A stretch of 41,253 nucleotides of DNA from DASTGO01 sp035719045 (GTDB taxonomy: Bacteria; Actinomycetota; Actinomycetes; Actinomycetales; Kineosporiaceae): contig DASTGO010000067.1 of the NCBI GenBank assembly GCA_035719045.1, positions 1 to 41,253 of the forward strand. Reading direction: 5' to 3'. The notes under the pieces were generated by a model. The model was not told the origin of the DNA and did no database searches. It saw only the letters and a list, made by a program, of their open reading frames with translations. The position numbers and the translations under genes are program-made. Position 1 is the first letter of the stretch. Each line of letters opens with the position of its first letter. This document shows positions 17,049 through 25,620 of the stretch, piece by piece.

Positions 17049-17999
17049 CTACTGCCGGGCGATCCCGGCCAGGTCGATGTCCAGGCCGAGGTCGAGGGCG
17101 GTGACGGTGTGGGTGAGCCCACCGACGGCCAGGAAGTCCACCCCGGTGGCGGCGTAGGCGGCGGCCACGTCGAGGGTGAGCCCGCCGGAGGCCTCCAGCC
17201 TGGTCCCGGTGCCGCGGGCACGCTGCACGCCCTGCCGGCACTGCTCGACCGTCCAGTTGTCGAGCAGGACCAGGTCGGCGCCGCAGGCGATGGCCTCCTC
17301 GAGCTGGTCGAAGCGGTCGACCTCCACCTCGGTCGGCAACTGCCCCGCCCGCCGGCCTGCGGCGTCCATGGCGGCGGTGATCGAGCCGGCCACGGCGACG
17401 TGGTTGTCCTTGATCAGGACGGCATCGCCCAGACCCATCCGGTGGTTGGTGCCGCCCCCGCAGCGGACCGCGTACTTCTCCAGGGTGCGCAGGCCGGGCA
17501 GGGTCTTGCGGGTGTCACGGATCCGGCACCCGGTCCCGGCCACGACGTCCACCCAGGCCCGGGTGGCGGTGGCGATCCCGCTCAGGTGGGTGATCAGGTT
17601 GAGTGCGGTCCGCTCGACGGTGAGCAGTTCGGCGGCCCTCGCGGTGACCGTGAGCACGACGTCACCGGGCCGGACCGGGGCGCCGTCGGCGAGGTGGACC
17701 GTCACGGCGGCACCGGTCAGCCGGGTGCGCAGCAGCGCCTCGACGACGGGCACGCCGGCCAGCACGCCCTCCTGCCGGCTGCCGAAGGTCGCGGTGACCA
17801 CCGCATCGTCCGGGACGATCGCGGCCGTGGTGGCATCCGGGCCGTAGGCGAGGTCCTCGGCGAGGGCTGCGTCCAGCACCCGGCGGACGTCCGCGGGGTC
17901 CAGGCCGGCGGCGGCCAGTGCGGTCAGGACGCCGGCCGGCCACGGCTGCTCATGCACCTCGACCGGTGCGTCGGCCGTGACCTGGCTGCTGCTGTTCAT
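17049..17999 (-). CDS. nadC: Nicotinate-nucleotide pyrophosphorylase (carboxylating)
   Basis: A full-length 316-residue quinolinate phosphoribosyltransferase that converts quinolinate and PRPP to nicotinate mononucleotide. Diagnostic stretches are IRDTRKTLPGLRTLEKYAVR and GGGTNHRMGLGDAVLIKDNH, then EVEVDRFDQLEEAI and LEASGGLTLD. ATG 17999 has GAGGAG 8 nt upstream. It is third in nadA-nadB-nadC, 43 nt after nadB. Confidence 0.97.
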   Translation of the reverse strand: MNSSSQVTADAPVEVHEQPWPAGVLTALAAAGLDPADVRRVLDAALAEDLAYGPDATTAAIVPDDAVVTATFGSRQEGVLAGVPVVEALLRTRLTGAAVTVHLADGAPVRPGDVVLTVTARAAELLTVERTALNLITHLSGIATATRAWVDVVAGTGCRIRDTRKTLPGLRTLEKYAVRCGGGTNHRMGLGDAVLIKDNHVAVAGSITAAMDAAGRRAGQLPTEVEVDRFDQLEEAIACGADLVLLDNWTVEQCRQGVQRARGTGTRLEASGGLTLDVAAAYAATGVDFLAVGGLTHTVTALDLGLDIDLAGIARQ

Positions 18000-18042
18000 C
18001 GCGGGACTCCTCATCCGGTGGAGGTCACTGATCCGCTGGACG

Positions 18043-19743
18043 TCAGCCGGTGGCGCGGACCCCGGCCAGGCTCGGGGTGCAGGCCCGCAGGCTGTCGCCG
18101 CCGGTGCGGTCGGCCAGGCGCCAGCAGGTGCTGGACCTCAGCTCTTCCCGCCGCTGCGGGTGGTCCACCCGCCGGTGACAGCCCCGGGACTCCTCCCGGG
18201 CCGCGGCCGCCTCCACCACCGACCGCGCCGCCAGGGTGAGCATCGCCAGCTCGCCGCCGGCGGGGCCGAGGTCGCGGGTGGTCCGGGCGGCGGCGGACAG
18301 TTCGGCGGCGGCCAGGTCCAGGCCCTCGGCGGTCCGCGCCATGCCCAGGTGCCGGGTCATCGCCGCCCGCACGGCGGTCATCGCCGGTTCGGGGTCCGGG
18401 CGCACCTGCGCGGAGGTGCCGGGGCCGGGCAGGGGCGTCCAGGCCGGGTGGCGGGCCTCCAGGTCCCCGATCTGCGGAGCGGGCAGCCCCGGCAGTGCCC
18501 GCAGTGCGGCCTGCGCCGCTCGCTGCCCCATCACCAGGCCCTCGACCAGACTGTTGGACGCCAGCCGGTTGGCCCCGTGCAGGCCGGTCCGGGCGACCTC
18601 ACCGACGGCGTACAGCCCGTCCACGCCGGTCCAGCCCTCGAGGTCGGTGAACACGCCGCCGCAGTGGTAGTGGGCCGCCGGGACGACGGGGATCGGGTCC
18701 CGCGACGGGTCGACCCCGATCCTGGCGCAGCTGGCCGCCACGGTCGGGAACCGGACCGTGAAGTCGGGGATGCCCGTGGCGTCGAGCCAGACGTGCTCGG
18801 ACCCGGTGCGGGCCAGGTGCCGGAAGATCGCGGCGGCCACCACATCGCGGGGGGCGAGATCCCGGGCGGGGTGCACGCCCTCCATCACCCGGGCTCCGGA
18901 GTCGTCCCGGAGGGTGCCTCCCTCGCCGCGGACGGCCTCCGTGACCAGGGGGACCTGTCCTCCGGCGGAGTCCGGGACCCACAGCGCCGTCGGGTGGAAC
19001 TGGACGAACTCCACGTCGGCGACCCTGGCACCGGCCCGCAGCGCCAGCGCCAGGCCGTCCCCGGTGGCGGCGGGCGGGTTGGTGGTCCTGGCGAACAGCT
19101 GCCCGGACCCGCCGGTGGCCAGCACCACCGTGCGGGCGCCGAGGGTCAGGACACGTCCGCCCGGTCCGGCCAGCCGGACCCCGGCCACCCGGCCCGCGTC
19201 GTCGGTGAGCAGGTCCGTCGCACGGTGGCCCTCCAGGACGACCAGCCCGGACCGGTCCGCCCGGGCGACCAGGGCCCTGCTCACCTCCGCGCCGGTGGCA
19301 TCCCCGCCGGCCCGGACCACACGGGCGGCGCTGTGGCCGCCTTCCCGGGCCCGCAGCCAGCGTCCGTCGTCGTCGACGTCGAACACCGCGCCCCGGTGGG
19401 CCAGCCGGGCCACGGCCGGGCCAGCGCCGGCGAGGATGCTGCGCACGGCCTCCTGGTCACACAGGCCCGCACCGGCGACGACGGTGTCCTGGACATGCAG
19501 GTCCAGGTCGTCGCCGGGGACGGGGTGCTCGGCCAGCACCGCGGCCAGCCCGCCCTGGGCCCAGCCCGTGCTGCCGTCGCTGATCCGGCCCCGCGTGACC
19601 ACCAGGACGCGGGCACCCTGCTCGGCAGCGTCCAGGGCGGCGGTCAGCCCGGCCACCCCGGTCCCGACCACGACGACGTCCACCGGAACCTCGACGGCGT
19701 CGGCCACCACCTGGGCCACCGACGCCGTCGGCCGCACCGTCAC
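18043..19743 (-). CDS. nadB: L-aspartate oxidase
   Basis: A 566-residue FAD enzyme that oxidises L-aspartate to iminoaspartate, feeding NadA. The N-terminal dinucleotide fold is VDVVVVGTGVAGLTAALDAA. Further marks are GSTGWAQGGLAAVL, EGGHSAARVV, EFVQFHPTAL and GLHGANRLASNSLVEGLVMG. GTG 19743 overlaps the nadA stop as GTGA; a much longer frame-open version upstream is antisense or overlapping sequence within nadA. The C-terminal CHRRVDHP segment is typical of actinobacterial NadB. Confidence 0.97.
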   Translation of the reverse strand: MTVRPTASVAQVVADAVEVPVDVVVVGTGVAGLTAALDAAEQGARVLVVTRGRISDGSTGWAQGGLAAVLAEHPVPGDDLDLHVQDTVVAGAGLCDQEAVRSILAGAGPAVARLAHRGAVFDVDDDGRWLRAREGGHSAARVVRAGGDATGAEVSRALVARADRSGLVVLEGHRATDLLTDDAGRVAGVRLAGPGGRVLTLGARTVVLATGGSGQLFARTTNPPAATGDGLALALRAGARVADVEFVQFHPTALWVPDSAGGQVPLVTEAVRGEGGTLRDDSGARVMEGVHPARDLAPRDVVAAAIFRHLARTGSEHVWLDATGIPDFTVRFPTVAASCARIGVDPSRDPIPVVPAAHYHCGGVFTDLEGWTGVDGLYAVGEVARTGLHGANRLASNSLVEGLVMGQRAAQAALRALPGLPAPQIGDLEARHPAWTPLPGPGTSAQVRPDPEPAMTAVRAAMTRHLGMARTAEGLDLAAAELSAAARTTRDLGPAGGELAMLTLAARSVVEAAAAREESRGCHRRVDHPQRREELRSSTCWRLADRTGGDSLRACTPSLAGVRATG

Positions 19744-20714
19744 TCGCCGCCGCCGGGGCTGCCGATCGAGACCATCGCCTCCAGGGCGGCCCGGGCCCGC
19801 TGCGCCACCTCGGCGGGTACCTCGACCTCGGTGCGCCCGGTGCGCAGGCAGTCCAGCAGGGACTGCGGGGTGTTCAGCTTCATGTACTGGCAGGACGCGC
19901 GCTCGTTCACCGGGAGGAACTCCACCGCGGGGGCGGCCGCACGCAACTGGTGCAGCATGCCGATCTCGGTGGCCACCAGCACCTTCGTCGCGGTGGTGCT
20001 GCGGGCCGCGCCGAGCATCCCGCCCGTGGACAGCACCCGGACCCGCTCGGCCGGGACGGCGCCCTCGTCCACCCGGTAGAGGGCGGAGGTGGCGCAGCCG
20101 CACTCGGGGTGGATGAACAGTTCGGCGTCGGGATGCCGGTCCGCGGCGTCGGTGAGGGCCTGGGCGCTGATCCCGGCGTGCACGTGGCACTCCCCGTGCC
20201 AGACGTGCAGGTTCTCCCGGCCGGTGCGCCGCCGGACGAAGGAGCCCAGGTAGACGTCCGGGAGGAAGAGCACCTCCCGGTCGGCGGGCAGCGAGGCCAC
20301 CACCTCGACGGCGTTGGACGAGGTGCAGCACAGATCCGCCTCGCCCTTCACCTCGGCCGTGGTGTTGACGTAGGCCACGACCGCCGCACCGGGATGCTCG
20401 GCCTTCCAGGCCCGCAACTGGTCGACGTCGATCTGGTCGGCCAGGGAGCAGCCCGCGGCGGGGTCGGGGATGAGCACGGTCTTGCCGGGGGAGAGGATCT
20501 TCGCCGTCTCCGCCATGAAGTGCACGCCGCAGAAGACGATCGTCGAGGCGGGCGAAGTCATCGCCAGCCGGGACAGGGCCAGGGAGTCCCCGACGTGGTC
20601 GGCGATGTCCTGGATCTGCGGGCTGGTGTAGTTGTGCGCCAGGATCACCGCGTCCCGTTCGGCCGCCAGCCGGCGGACCTCCGACTGCCACCCGTCCTGC
20701 ACGGTCGCGACCAC
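19740..20714 (-). CDS. nadA: Quinolinate synthase A
   Basis: About 324 residues. NadA condenses iminoaspartate with dihydroxyacetone phosphate to quinolinate on a [4Fe-4S] cluster. Cysteine-bearing blocks are IVFCGVHFMAETAKILSP, ADLCCTSSNAVEVV, HPECGCATSAL and RASCQYMKLNTPQSLLDCL. Catalytic-site stretches AVILAHNYTSPQIQDIADHV and NLHVWHGECHVHAGI are also present. The start is uncertain: GTG 20714 (VVATVQDGW) has AGGGA about 9 nt upstream, GTG 20702 is an alternative, and the frame remains open to 20894. It is first gene of the nadABC operon. Confidence 0.95.
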   Translation of the reverse strand: MVATVQDGWQSEVRRLAAERDAVILAHNYTSPQIQDIADHVGDSLALSRLAMTSPASTIVFCGVHFMAETAKILSPGKTVLIPDPAAGCSLADQIDVDQLRAWKAEHPGAAVVAYVNTTAEVKGEADLCCTSSNAVEVVASLPADREVLFLPDVYLGSFVRRRTGRENLHVWHGECHVHAGISAQALTDAADRHPDAELFIHPECGCATSALYRVDEGAVPAERVRVLSTGGMLGAARSTTATKVLVATEIGMLHQLRAAAPAVEFLPVNERASCQYMKLNTPQSLLDCLRTGRTEVEVPAEVAQRARAALEAMVSIGSPGGGE

Positions 20715-20779
20715 CCGCGTTTTCCCTGTTCTCTCGTCGGTTCCCTCGTCGCGCCGCTCAGTGGGCGCGTCTGCCCGAG

Positions 20780-20785
20780 ACCCTA
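20780..20785 (-). promoter_or_regulatory. Candidate -10 element of nadABC
   Basis: TAGGGT on the minus strand predicts a start near 20773 and an approximately 60-nt leader before nadA. The -35 is poor. No obvious NrtR- or NiaR-like operator was identified in the 239-bp gap before the divergent sanA-like gene. Confidence 0.35.
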
Positions 20786-20953
20786 CCGACCGCTGCGGCC
20801 GCTCACCGCGCCAGGCCCGCCCCGGGTCCCCGGACGGCCTCGGGGCGGGACCCGGACAGCTCACCTGATTGCGGTACGGATCCCCCGGCCGCACGGCGGA
20901 TCGCCCCGACCGGCGCTGAGGCCGGTCGGCGCCAATTCCGGAGCAACGTACCC

Positions 20954-21748
20954 ATGGGCTCGGGCGTCGTCACGGGTGCCACGAAAGACCGGTCGGGCGG
21001 TCGCAGCTGCGGCGGTGACGGGACGGCAGTGGGCGGGACGGCAGTGGGCGGGACGGCAGTGACGGGGACGGCGAGGGGGTCCGGGGTGCGGCTACCGAGC
21101 AGGCGGCAGGCGGCCATCGGGGTGGTGGCGGCGATGGTGGCGGCCGTCCTGGGATCGATCCCGGCGGCGGTGATCATCAACTCGACCCGCGACGCCCGGT
21201 TCGGCCCGGGGGCGACGGTGCCCAGCCGTCCGGTGGCGCTGGTGCTCGGTGCCGGGCTCAACCCGGACGGAAGTGCCAGTCCGCTGCTCGCCCAACGGGT
21301 CGAGGTCGCGGTCAGGCTCTACCAGGAGGGCCGGGTACGGGCCCTGCTGATGTCCGGGGACCACGGCGCCGTCGGCCATGACGAGGGCCTCGCGATGGCC
21401 GAGGTCGCGCAGCGGGCCGGGGTCCCGGCGAGCGCGATCGTCCTCGACCACGCCGGCTTCGACACCTTCTCCAGCTGTTACCGCGCCCGCCACGTGTTCG
21501 GCGTCCGCCGGGCCGTGGTAGTCAGCCAGGCCTGGCATCTGCCGCGGGCGGTCTGGTTGTGCCGGGAGCAGGGCATCGACACGGTGGGCGCGGGAACGGC
21601 CGGCCTGACCTGGGACGTGGACACCAGCGGCGCCGTCCGGGAGGTGCCCGCCGACCTCAAGGCGGTCCTGGACACCTGGACCGGCCGGCTCCCGACGTTC
21701 CCGGGCCCGGTCGAGAACTCCCTCGACGAGGTGAATGCCGCCGGCTGA
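20954..21748 (+). CDS. SanA/YdcF-like (DUF218) membrane protein
   Basis: 264 residues. After a Gly/Thr-rich N-terminus comes one membrane anchor (AAIGVVAAMVAAVLGSIPAAV) and then the DUF218 domain: VALVLGAGLNPDGSASPLLA, RVRALLMSGDHG, then DEGLAMAEVAQRAGVPASAI, TFSSCYRARHVFGVRRAVVV and SQAWHLPRAVWLC. E. coli SanA affects envelope permeability to vancomycin; the biochemical activity is unproven. ATG 20954 has GGAG with 10-nt spacing. It is divergent from nadA and its stop is one base from the stop of the convergent gene. Confidence 0.85.
   Translation: MGSGVVTGATKDRSGGRSCGGDGTAVGGTAVGGTAVTGTARGSGVRLPSRRQAAIGVVAAMVAAVLGSIPAAVIINSTRDARFGPGATVPSRPVALVLGAGLNPDGSASPLLAQRVEVAVRLYQEGRVRALLMSGDHGAVGHDEGLAMAEVAQRAGVPASAIVLDHAGFDTFSSCYRARHVFGVRRAVVVSQAWHLPRAVWLCREQGIDTVGAGTAGLTWDVDTSGAVREVPADLKAVLDTWTGRLPTFPGPVENSLDEVNAAG
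21020..21060 (+). repeat. In-frame 15-bp tandem repeat in the sanA-like gene
   Basis: GGACGGCAGT recurs at 21021, 21036 and 21051 with a 15-bp period, encoding GTAVG repeats in the cytoplasmic N-terminus. It looks like a small in-frame variable repeat. Confidence 0.8.
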
Positions 21749-21749
21749 G

Positions 21750-22613
21750 TCAGGGGGTGACCGGGTGCCCGATCTGCGGGTCGGTCCCCCAGTACACGGT
21801 GACCAGACCTGACCGCTCCCCGGGGGCCACGTCGAGCGAGACCGGCACCTTGCGCAGCAGGCCCTTGTGCCGGACCTGGTCATGGCCCGGACCGGCCCAG
21901 CCGAGCCCGGTCAGGTGCCGGTGCAGGCGGGCGTTGACCTCCTCGCCGGTGCTGTCCCGGGAGGTGACGGCCACCGTCGCGACGCACCAGCGGCGGCTCC
22001 GCTCGCAGTGCCAGCCGCTCGTTCCGGTGACGTTCGGGCCGGACCGGGCGGACAGCCCGTCGCCGGGCAGTTCCAGGAAGGACATGACGTCGTCCGGCGG
22101 CCCCTGCTCCTCCTGGGCGTCCGCCAGGGACAGCGCCAGCCAGGGCACCAGCAGCAGGCCGAGCAGGCCGACCCTGCCCAGGCGGCCGGCCGTCCACCAG
22201 GGCGGTGCCTGCGGCCCCCGGCGCCGATGGAACGCCTGGGCCACCAGCCCGGCCGCCACCAGCAGAAGCAGCGTCAGGTCCACGGCCACGAGATCCAGGT
22301 CGGCCAGTGGCCAGGATGGCCGGGACCGGTACAGGCAGGAGCCCGCGACGAGCCAGACCCAGGCGAGCAGGACGGAGGCCCCGGCGGCGGTCCAGCGTGA
22401 GCGGGAGCCGCCGAGCAGCCAGATCACCAGGAGGAGCAGGGCCGGACCGCCTGCGGTCAGCAGCTGCGCCTGGCTGCGCAGCGATGCACCCAGCGCCGCC
22501 CAGAGCAGGCCTCCCACGGCCGCTGCGAGAACCAGCCATCGCCAGCGCTGCGCTGCGTCCGCCCGCAGCCGGTCCTCAAGCCCCGTGCCCGTCAGGCCCG
22601 ATGCCTCCGTCAT
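21750..22613 (-). CDS. Polytopic membrane protein of unknown function
   Basis: 287 residues, family not recognised. Four hydrophobic segments are visible (about residues 25-45, 50-70, 75-95 and 105-125), then a fifth (VGLLGLLLVPWLALSL, about 150-165) and a soluble C-terminus with two Trp-Cys pairs (GWHCERSRRWCVATV), probably outside the membrane, where the cysteines could form a disulfide. The C-terminal domain may bind a ligand. ATG 22613 has GGGGGACGTC just upstream. It diverges from the DUF3516 helicase with a 167-bp gap. Confidence 0.8.
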   Translation of the reverse strand: MTEASGLTGTGLEDRLRADAAQRWRWLVLAAAVGGLLWAALGASLRSQAQLLTAGGPALLLLVIWLLGGSRSRWTAAGASVLLAWVWLVAGSCLYRSRPSWPLADLDLVAVDLTLLLLVAAGLVAQAFHRRRGPQAPPWWTAGRLGRVGLLGLLLVPWLALSLADAQEEQGPPDDVMSFLELPGDGLSARSGPNVTGTSGWHCERSRRWCVATVAVTSRDSTGEEVNARLHRHLTGLGWAGPGHDQVRHKGLLRKVPVSLDVAPGERSGLVTVYWGTDPQIGHPVTP

Positions 22614-22780
22614 GACGTCCCCCGAGCGACTCGTTCCCCCGGCACGGTGATGATCTCGCGCCGGCCGTGATCGTATGCCCCGGCGGCCGTACCCGACGAC
22701 GATTCCACCAGACGAAACCCGGACCCGCCGTCCCGGACCCTGCCGCCGGGGTCCGGCGCAGGTGCGGGCAGAGTGGTGGC

Positions 22781-25336
22781 GTGACGCTCACCTCCCGGCT
22801 TCCCGCCTCCGACGATCCGGACGCCCTTTTCGAGGCCTTCGTCGACTACGTCGCCGGGCAGGGGCTGGCCCTCTACCCGGCCCAGGAGGAGGCGCTGATC
22901 GAGATCGTCACCGGGGCCAACGTGATCTTGAGCACGCCGACCGGGTCCGGGAAGAGCCTGGTGGCGACGGGGGCGCACTTCGCGGCCCTGGCCCGTGGTG
23001 AGCGGACGTTCTACACGGCGCCGATCAAGGCCCTGGTGTCGGAGAAGTTCTTCGCCCTCTGCGACACCTTCGGCCCGGACATGGTGGGCATGCTCACCGG
23101 CGACGCCAGCGTCAACCCGACGGCGCCGATCATCTGCTGCACCGCCGAGATCCTGGCGAACCTGGCCCTGCGGGAGGGCTCGGCCGCGGAAGTCGGCCAG
23201 GTCGTGATGGACGAGTTCCACTTCTACTCCGAACCCGATCGCGGCTGGGCCTGGCAGGTCCCCCTGGTGGAACTGCCGCAGGCGCAGTTCCTCCTGATGT
23301 CGGCCACGCTGGGCGACGTGAGCCGGTTCGACGCCGACCTCACCCGGCGGACCGGTCGCCCGACGCACACCGTGACCTCGGCGGAGCGTCCGGTGCCGCT
23401 GCACCATTACTACGCCGTCACGCCGTTGCACGAGACGATCGAGGAACTGCTGTCCACCGGTCAGGCCCCGGTCTACGTCGTCCACTTCACCCAGGCCGCC
23501 GCCCTGGAGCGGGCACAGGCGCTGATGAGCGTCAACGTGTGCAGCAGGGCCGAGAAGGACCGGATCGCGCAGCTGATCGGGGACTTCCGGTTCTCGGCGG
23601 GTTTCGGGCGGACACTGTCGCGGCTGGTCCGCCACGGCGTCGGCGTCCACCACGCCGGGATGCTGCCGCGCTACCGCAGGCTCGTGGAGCAGTTGGCGCA
23701 GGCGGGGCTGCTCAAGGTGATCTGCGGGACGGACACCCTCGGGGTGGGGATCAACGTGCCGATCCGCACCGTCGTGCTCACCGCCCTGAGCAAGTACGAC
23801 GGCAGCCGGGTGCGCCACCTGAAGGCCCGGGAGTTCCACCAGATCGCCGGCCGGGCCGGCCGGGCGGGGTTCGACACCGCGGGGACGGTGGTCGTCCAGG
23901 CCCCCGAGCACGAGGTGGAGAACGAGCGGCGACTGGCCAAGGCCGGGGACGACCCGGTCAAGCGGCGCCGTGTCGTGCGGAAGAAGGCACCGGAGGGTTT
24001 CGTCTCCTGGGGGCGGCCCACCTTCGAGCGGCTGGTGGCCGCCGAGCCGGAACCACTGACCTCGTCCTTCGCGGTCTCGCACGCCATGGTGTTGAACGTG
24101 CTGCAGCGGCCCGCGGACCCGTTCCCGGCGATGCGGCACCTACTGGAGGACAACCACGAGGACCGTCCCGCGCAGCGCCGGCACATCCGGCGGGCGATCG
24201 CCGGGTACCGGGCCCTGCTGGCCGCAGGGGTGGTGGAACGGCTCGCGGAGCCGGACGCGGCCGGCCGAACCGTCCGGCTCACCGTGGACCTGCAGCGGGA
24301 CTTCGCCCTCAACCAGCCGCTGTCGCCGTTCGCCCTGGCGGCGATCGAGGTGCTGGACCGGCAGTCCCCGGACTATGCGCTGGACGTGCTGTCGGTGCTG
24401 GAGTCCACGCTCGACAACCCCAGGGCCGTGCTGTCCGCGCAGCAGTTCAAGGCCCGCGGCGAGGCTGTGGCCCAGATGAAGGCCGACGGAATCGAGTACG
24501 AGGAGCGGATGTCCCTGCTGGAGGACATCACGTACCCGAAGCCGCTGGACGAGCTGCTGCAGGCGACCTACGAGATCTACCGCCAGGGCCATCCCTGGGT
24601 CGCGGACTATGAGCTGTCCCCGAAATCGGTGGCCCGGGACCTGTTCGAGCGGGCGATGACCTTCGGGGAGTTCGTCGCGTTCTACGGGCTGGCCCGCAGT
24701 GAGGGCCAGGTGCTGCGCTATCTGGCCGACGCCTACAAGGCGCTGCGGCAGACCGTCCCGGACGAGGCGAAGACCGAGGAGCTCGCGGACCTGCAGGAGT
24801 GGCTGGGGGAACTGGTCCGGCAGGTGGACTCCAGCCTGCTGGAGGAGTGGGAGCAGTTGCGCGCCGGGGAGGACGCGGGGGCGGGCACGCAGGACGGGAG
24901 GCACGGGCGCACCTCGGGGGACGACCGGCCGCCGCCGGTCACGGCCAACCGCCGGGCGTTCCGGGTGCTGGTCCGCAATGCGCTGTTCCGCCGCGTCGAG
25001 CTGGCCGCCCTGCGCCGGTACGAGGACCTCGGGGAGCTCGACGGCGGGTCCGGCTGGGACGCCGAGCGCTGGCGTGTCGCGCTGGAGCCGTACTTCGCCG
25101 AGTACGCGGAGCTGGGGACCGGGCCCGACGCCCGGGGTCCGGCCCTGTTGCTGGTCGATGAGCGGCCGGAGGGTCGTCCGGGCATCTGGGCGGTCCGGCA
25201 GGTGTTCGACGACCCCGAGGGTGACCGGGACTGGGGTATCGCGGCGGACATCGACCTGGCGGCCAGCGACGAGGCCGGGGAGGCGGTCCTGCGGCTGGTC
25301 GCCGTCGGCCCCCGCAGCGAGCTCCCGATCGGGTGA
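22781..25336 (+). CDS. DEAD/DEAH-box helicase with DUF3516 C-terminal domain
   Basis: An 851-residue superfamily 2 helicase. Motif I is STPTGSGKS (K58), motif II DEFH (144-147), motif III LLMSATLGD and motif VI QIAGRAGRAG (from residue 354). The C-terminal half (PRAVLSAQQFKARGEAVAQM, YEERMSLLEDITYPKPLDEL, then LRYLADAYKALRQTVPDEAK) is the actinobacterial DUF3516 region. Such proteins resemble Ski2-like RNA helicases; the substrate is unknown. GTG 22781 was chosen because conserved sequence begins right after it; the frame is open to 22667 but that part is low-complexity. A strong hairpin follows the stop. Confidence 0.92.
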   Translation: MTLTSRLPASDDPDALFEAFVDYVAGQGLALYPAQEEALIEIVTGANVILSTPTGSGKSLVATGAHFAALARGERTFYTAPIKALVSEKFFALCDTFGPDMVGMLTGDASVNPTAPIICCTAEILANLALREGSAAEVGQVVMDEFHFYSEPDRGWAWQVPLVELPQAQFLLMSATLGDVSRFDADLTRRTGRPTHTVTSAERPVPLHHYYAVTPLHETIEELLSTGQAPVYVVHFTQAAALERAQALMSVNVCSRAEKDRIAQLIGDFRFSAGFGRTLSRLVRHGVGVHHAGMLPRYRRLVEQLAQAGLLKVICGTDTLGVGINVPIRTVVLTALSKYDGSRVRHLKAREFHQIAGRAGRAGFDTAGTVVVQAPEHEVENERRLAKAGDDPVKRRRVVRKKAPEGFVSWGRPTFERLVAAEPEPLTSSFAVSHAMVLNVLQRPADPFPAMRHLLEDNHEDRPAQRRHIRRAIAGYRALLAAGVVERLAEPDAAGRTVRLTVDLQRDFALNQPLSPFALAAIEVLDRQSPDYALDVLSVLESTLDNPRAVLSAQQFKARGEAVAQMKADGIEYEERMSLLEDITYPKPLDELLQATYEIYRQGHPWVADYELSPKSVARDLFERAMTFGEFVAFYGLARSEGQVLRYLADAYKALRQTVPDEAKTEELADLQEWLGELVRQVDSSLLEEWEQLRAGEDAGAGTQDGRHGRTSGDDRPPPVTANRRAFRVLVRNALFRRVELAALRRYEDLGELDGGSGWDAERWRVALEPYFAEYAELGTGPDARGPALLLVDERPEGRPGIWAVRQVFDDPEGDRDWGIAADIDLAASDEAGEAVLRLVAVGPRSELPIG

Positions 25337-25347
25337 ACCTGGACGAC

Positions 25348-25369
25348 GCACCTCGGCCGCCCGAGGTGC
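25348..25369. terminator. Hairpin after the helicase gene, probable terminator
   Basis: A perfect 9-bp stem GCACCTCGG / CCGAGGTGC with loop CCGC lies 11 nt after the helicase stop. It lacks a T-tract, as do most terminal hairpins in this genome. Confidence 0.55.
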
Positions 25370-25469
25370 GGGCCGTCGAGTGCGTCGAGGCCGGGTCCGG
25401 GACCCTCGCCCGCTGATCCTGGCGCCGGACTTCCCGGACCGGCCGGGCCCGGGGAGTGAGTCCTCCGTG

Positions 25470-25505
25470 CCTGGCCGGTGGTGCTCCCCTGGCCGGTGGC
25501 GCTCC
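25470..25505. repeat. Direct repeat of 18 bp in the helicase-FKBP gap
   Basis: 25470-25487 (CCTGGCCGGTGGTGCTCC) and 25488-25505 match at 17 of 18 positions and are directly adjacent. The CTGGCCGGTG core occurs again near 25544. No gene is visible in this 279-bp intergenic stretch. Confidence 0.7.
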
Positions 25506-25554
25506 CGGGCCGAGTGGTGCGACCGGTCCGGCGGACACCACCGCTGGCCGGTGC

Positions 25555-25585
25555 CGCGACGGACCGGCGCGGCCGGTCCGTCGCG
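25555..25585. terminator. 14-bp perfect hairpin between convergent genes
   Basis: CGCGACGGACCGGC (25555-25568) pairs perfectly with 25572-25585 around a 3-nt GCG loop. It lies between the convergent helicase and FKBP genes and could block transcription in both directions. Its arm shares GACGGACCGG with the hairpin at 5245-5279. Confidence 0.6.
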
Positions 25586-25620
25586 ATCAGTCCGTGGCGA
25601 TCAGTCCGTCGGCGATCAGT
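25583..25620. repeat. GCGATCAGTCCGT short direct repeats
   Basis: GCGATCAGTCCGT occurs at 25583 and 25597, and GCGATCAGT again at 25612, where it runs over the FKBP stop codon. Periods are 14 and 15 bp. Confidence 0.7.

Noticed and set aside
16530..18239. Long plus-strand frame opposite nadC and the methyltransferase
   Set aside because: Antisense to two genes with intact active-site motifs; composition is shadow-like.
25470..25620. CRISPR array between helicase and FKBP genes
   Set aside because: Repeat units are short, adjacent or 14-15 bp apart, with no unique spacers of 25-40 bp and no cas genes.
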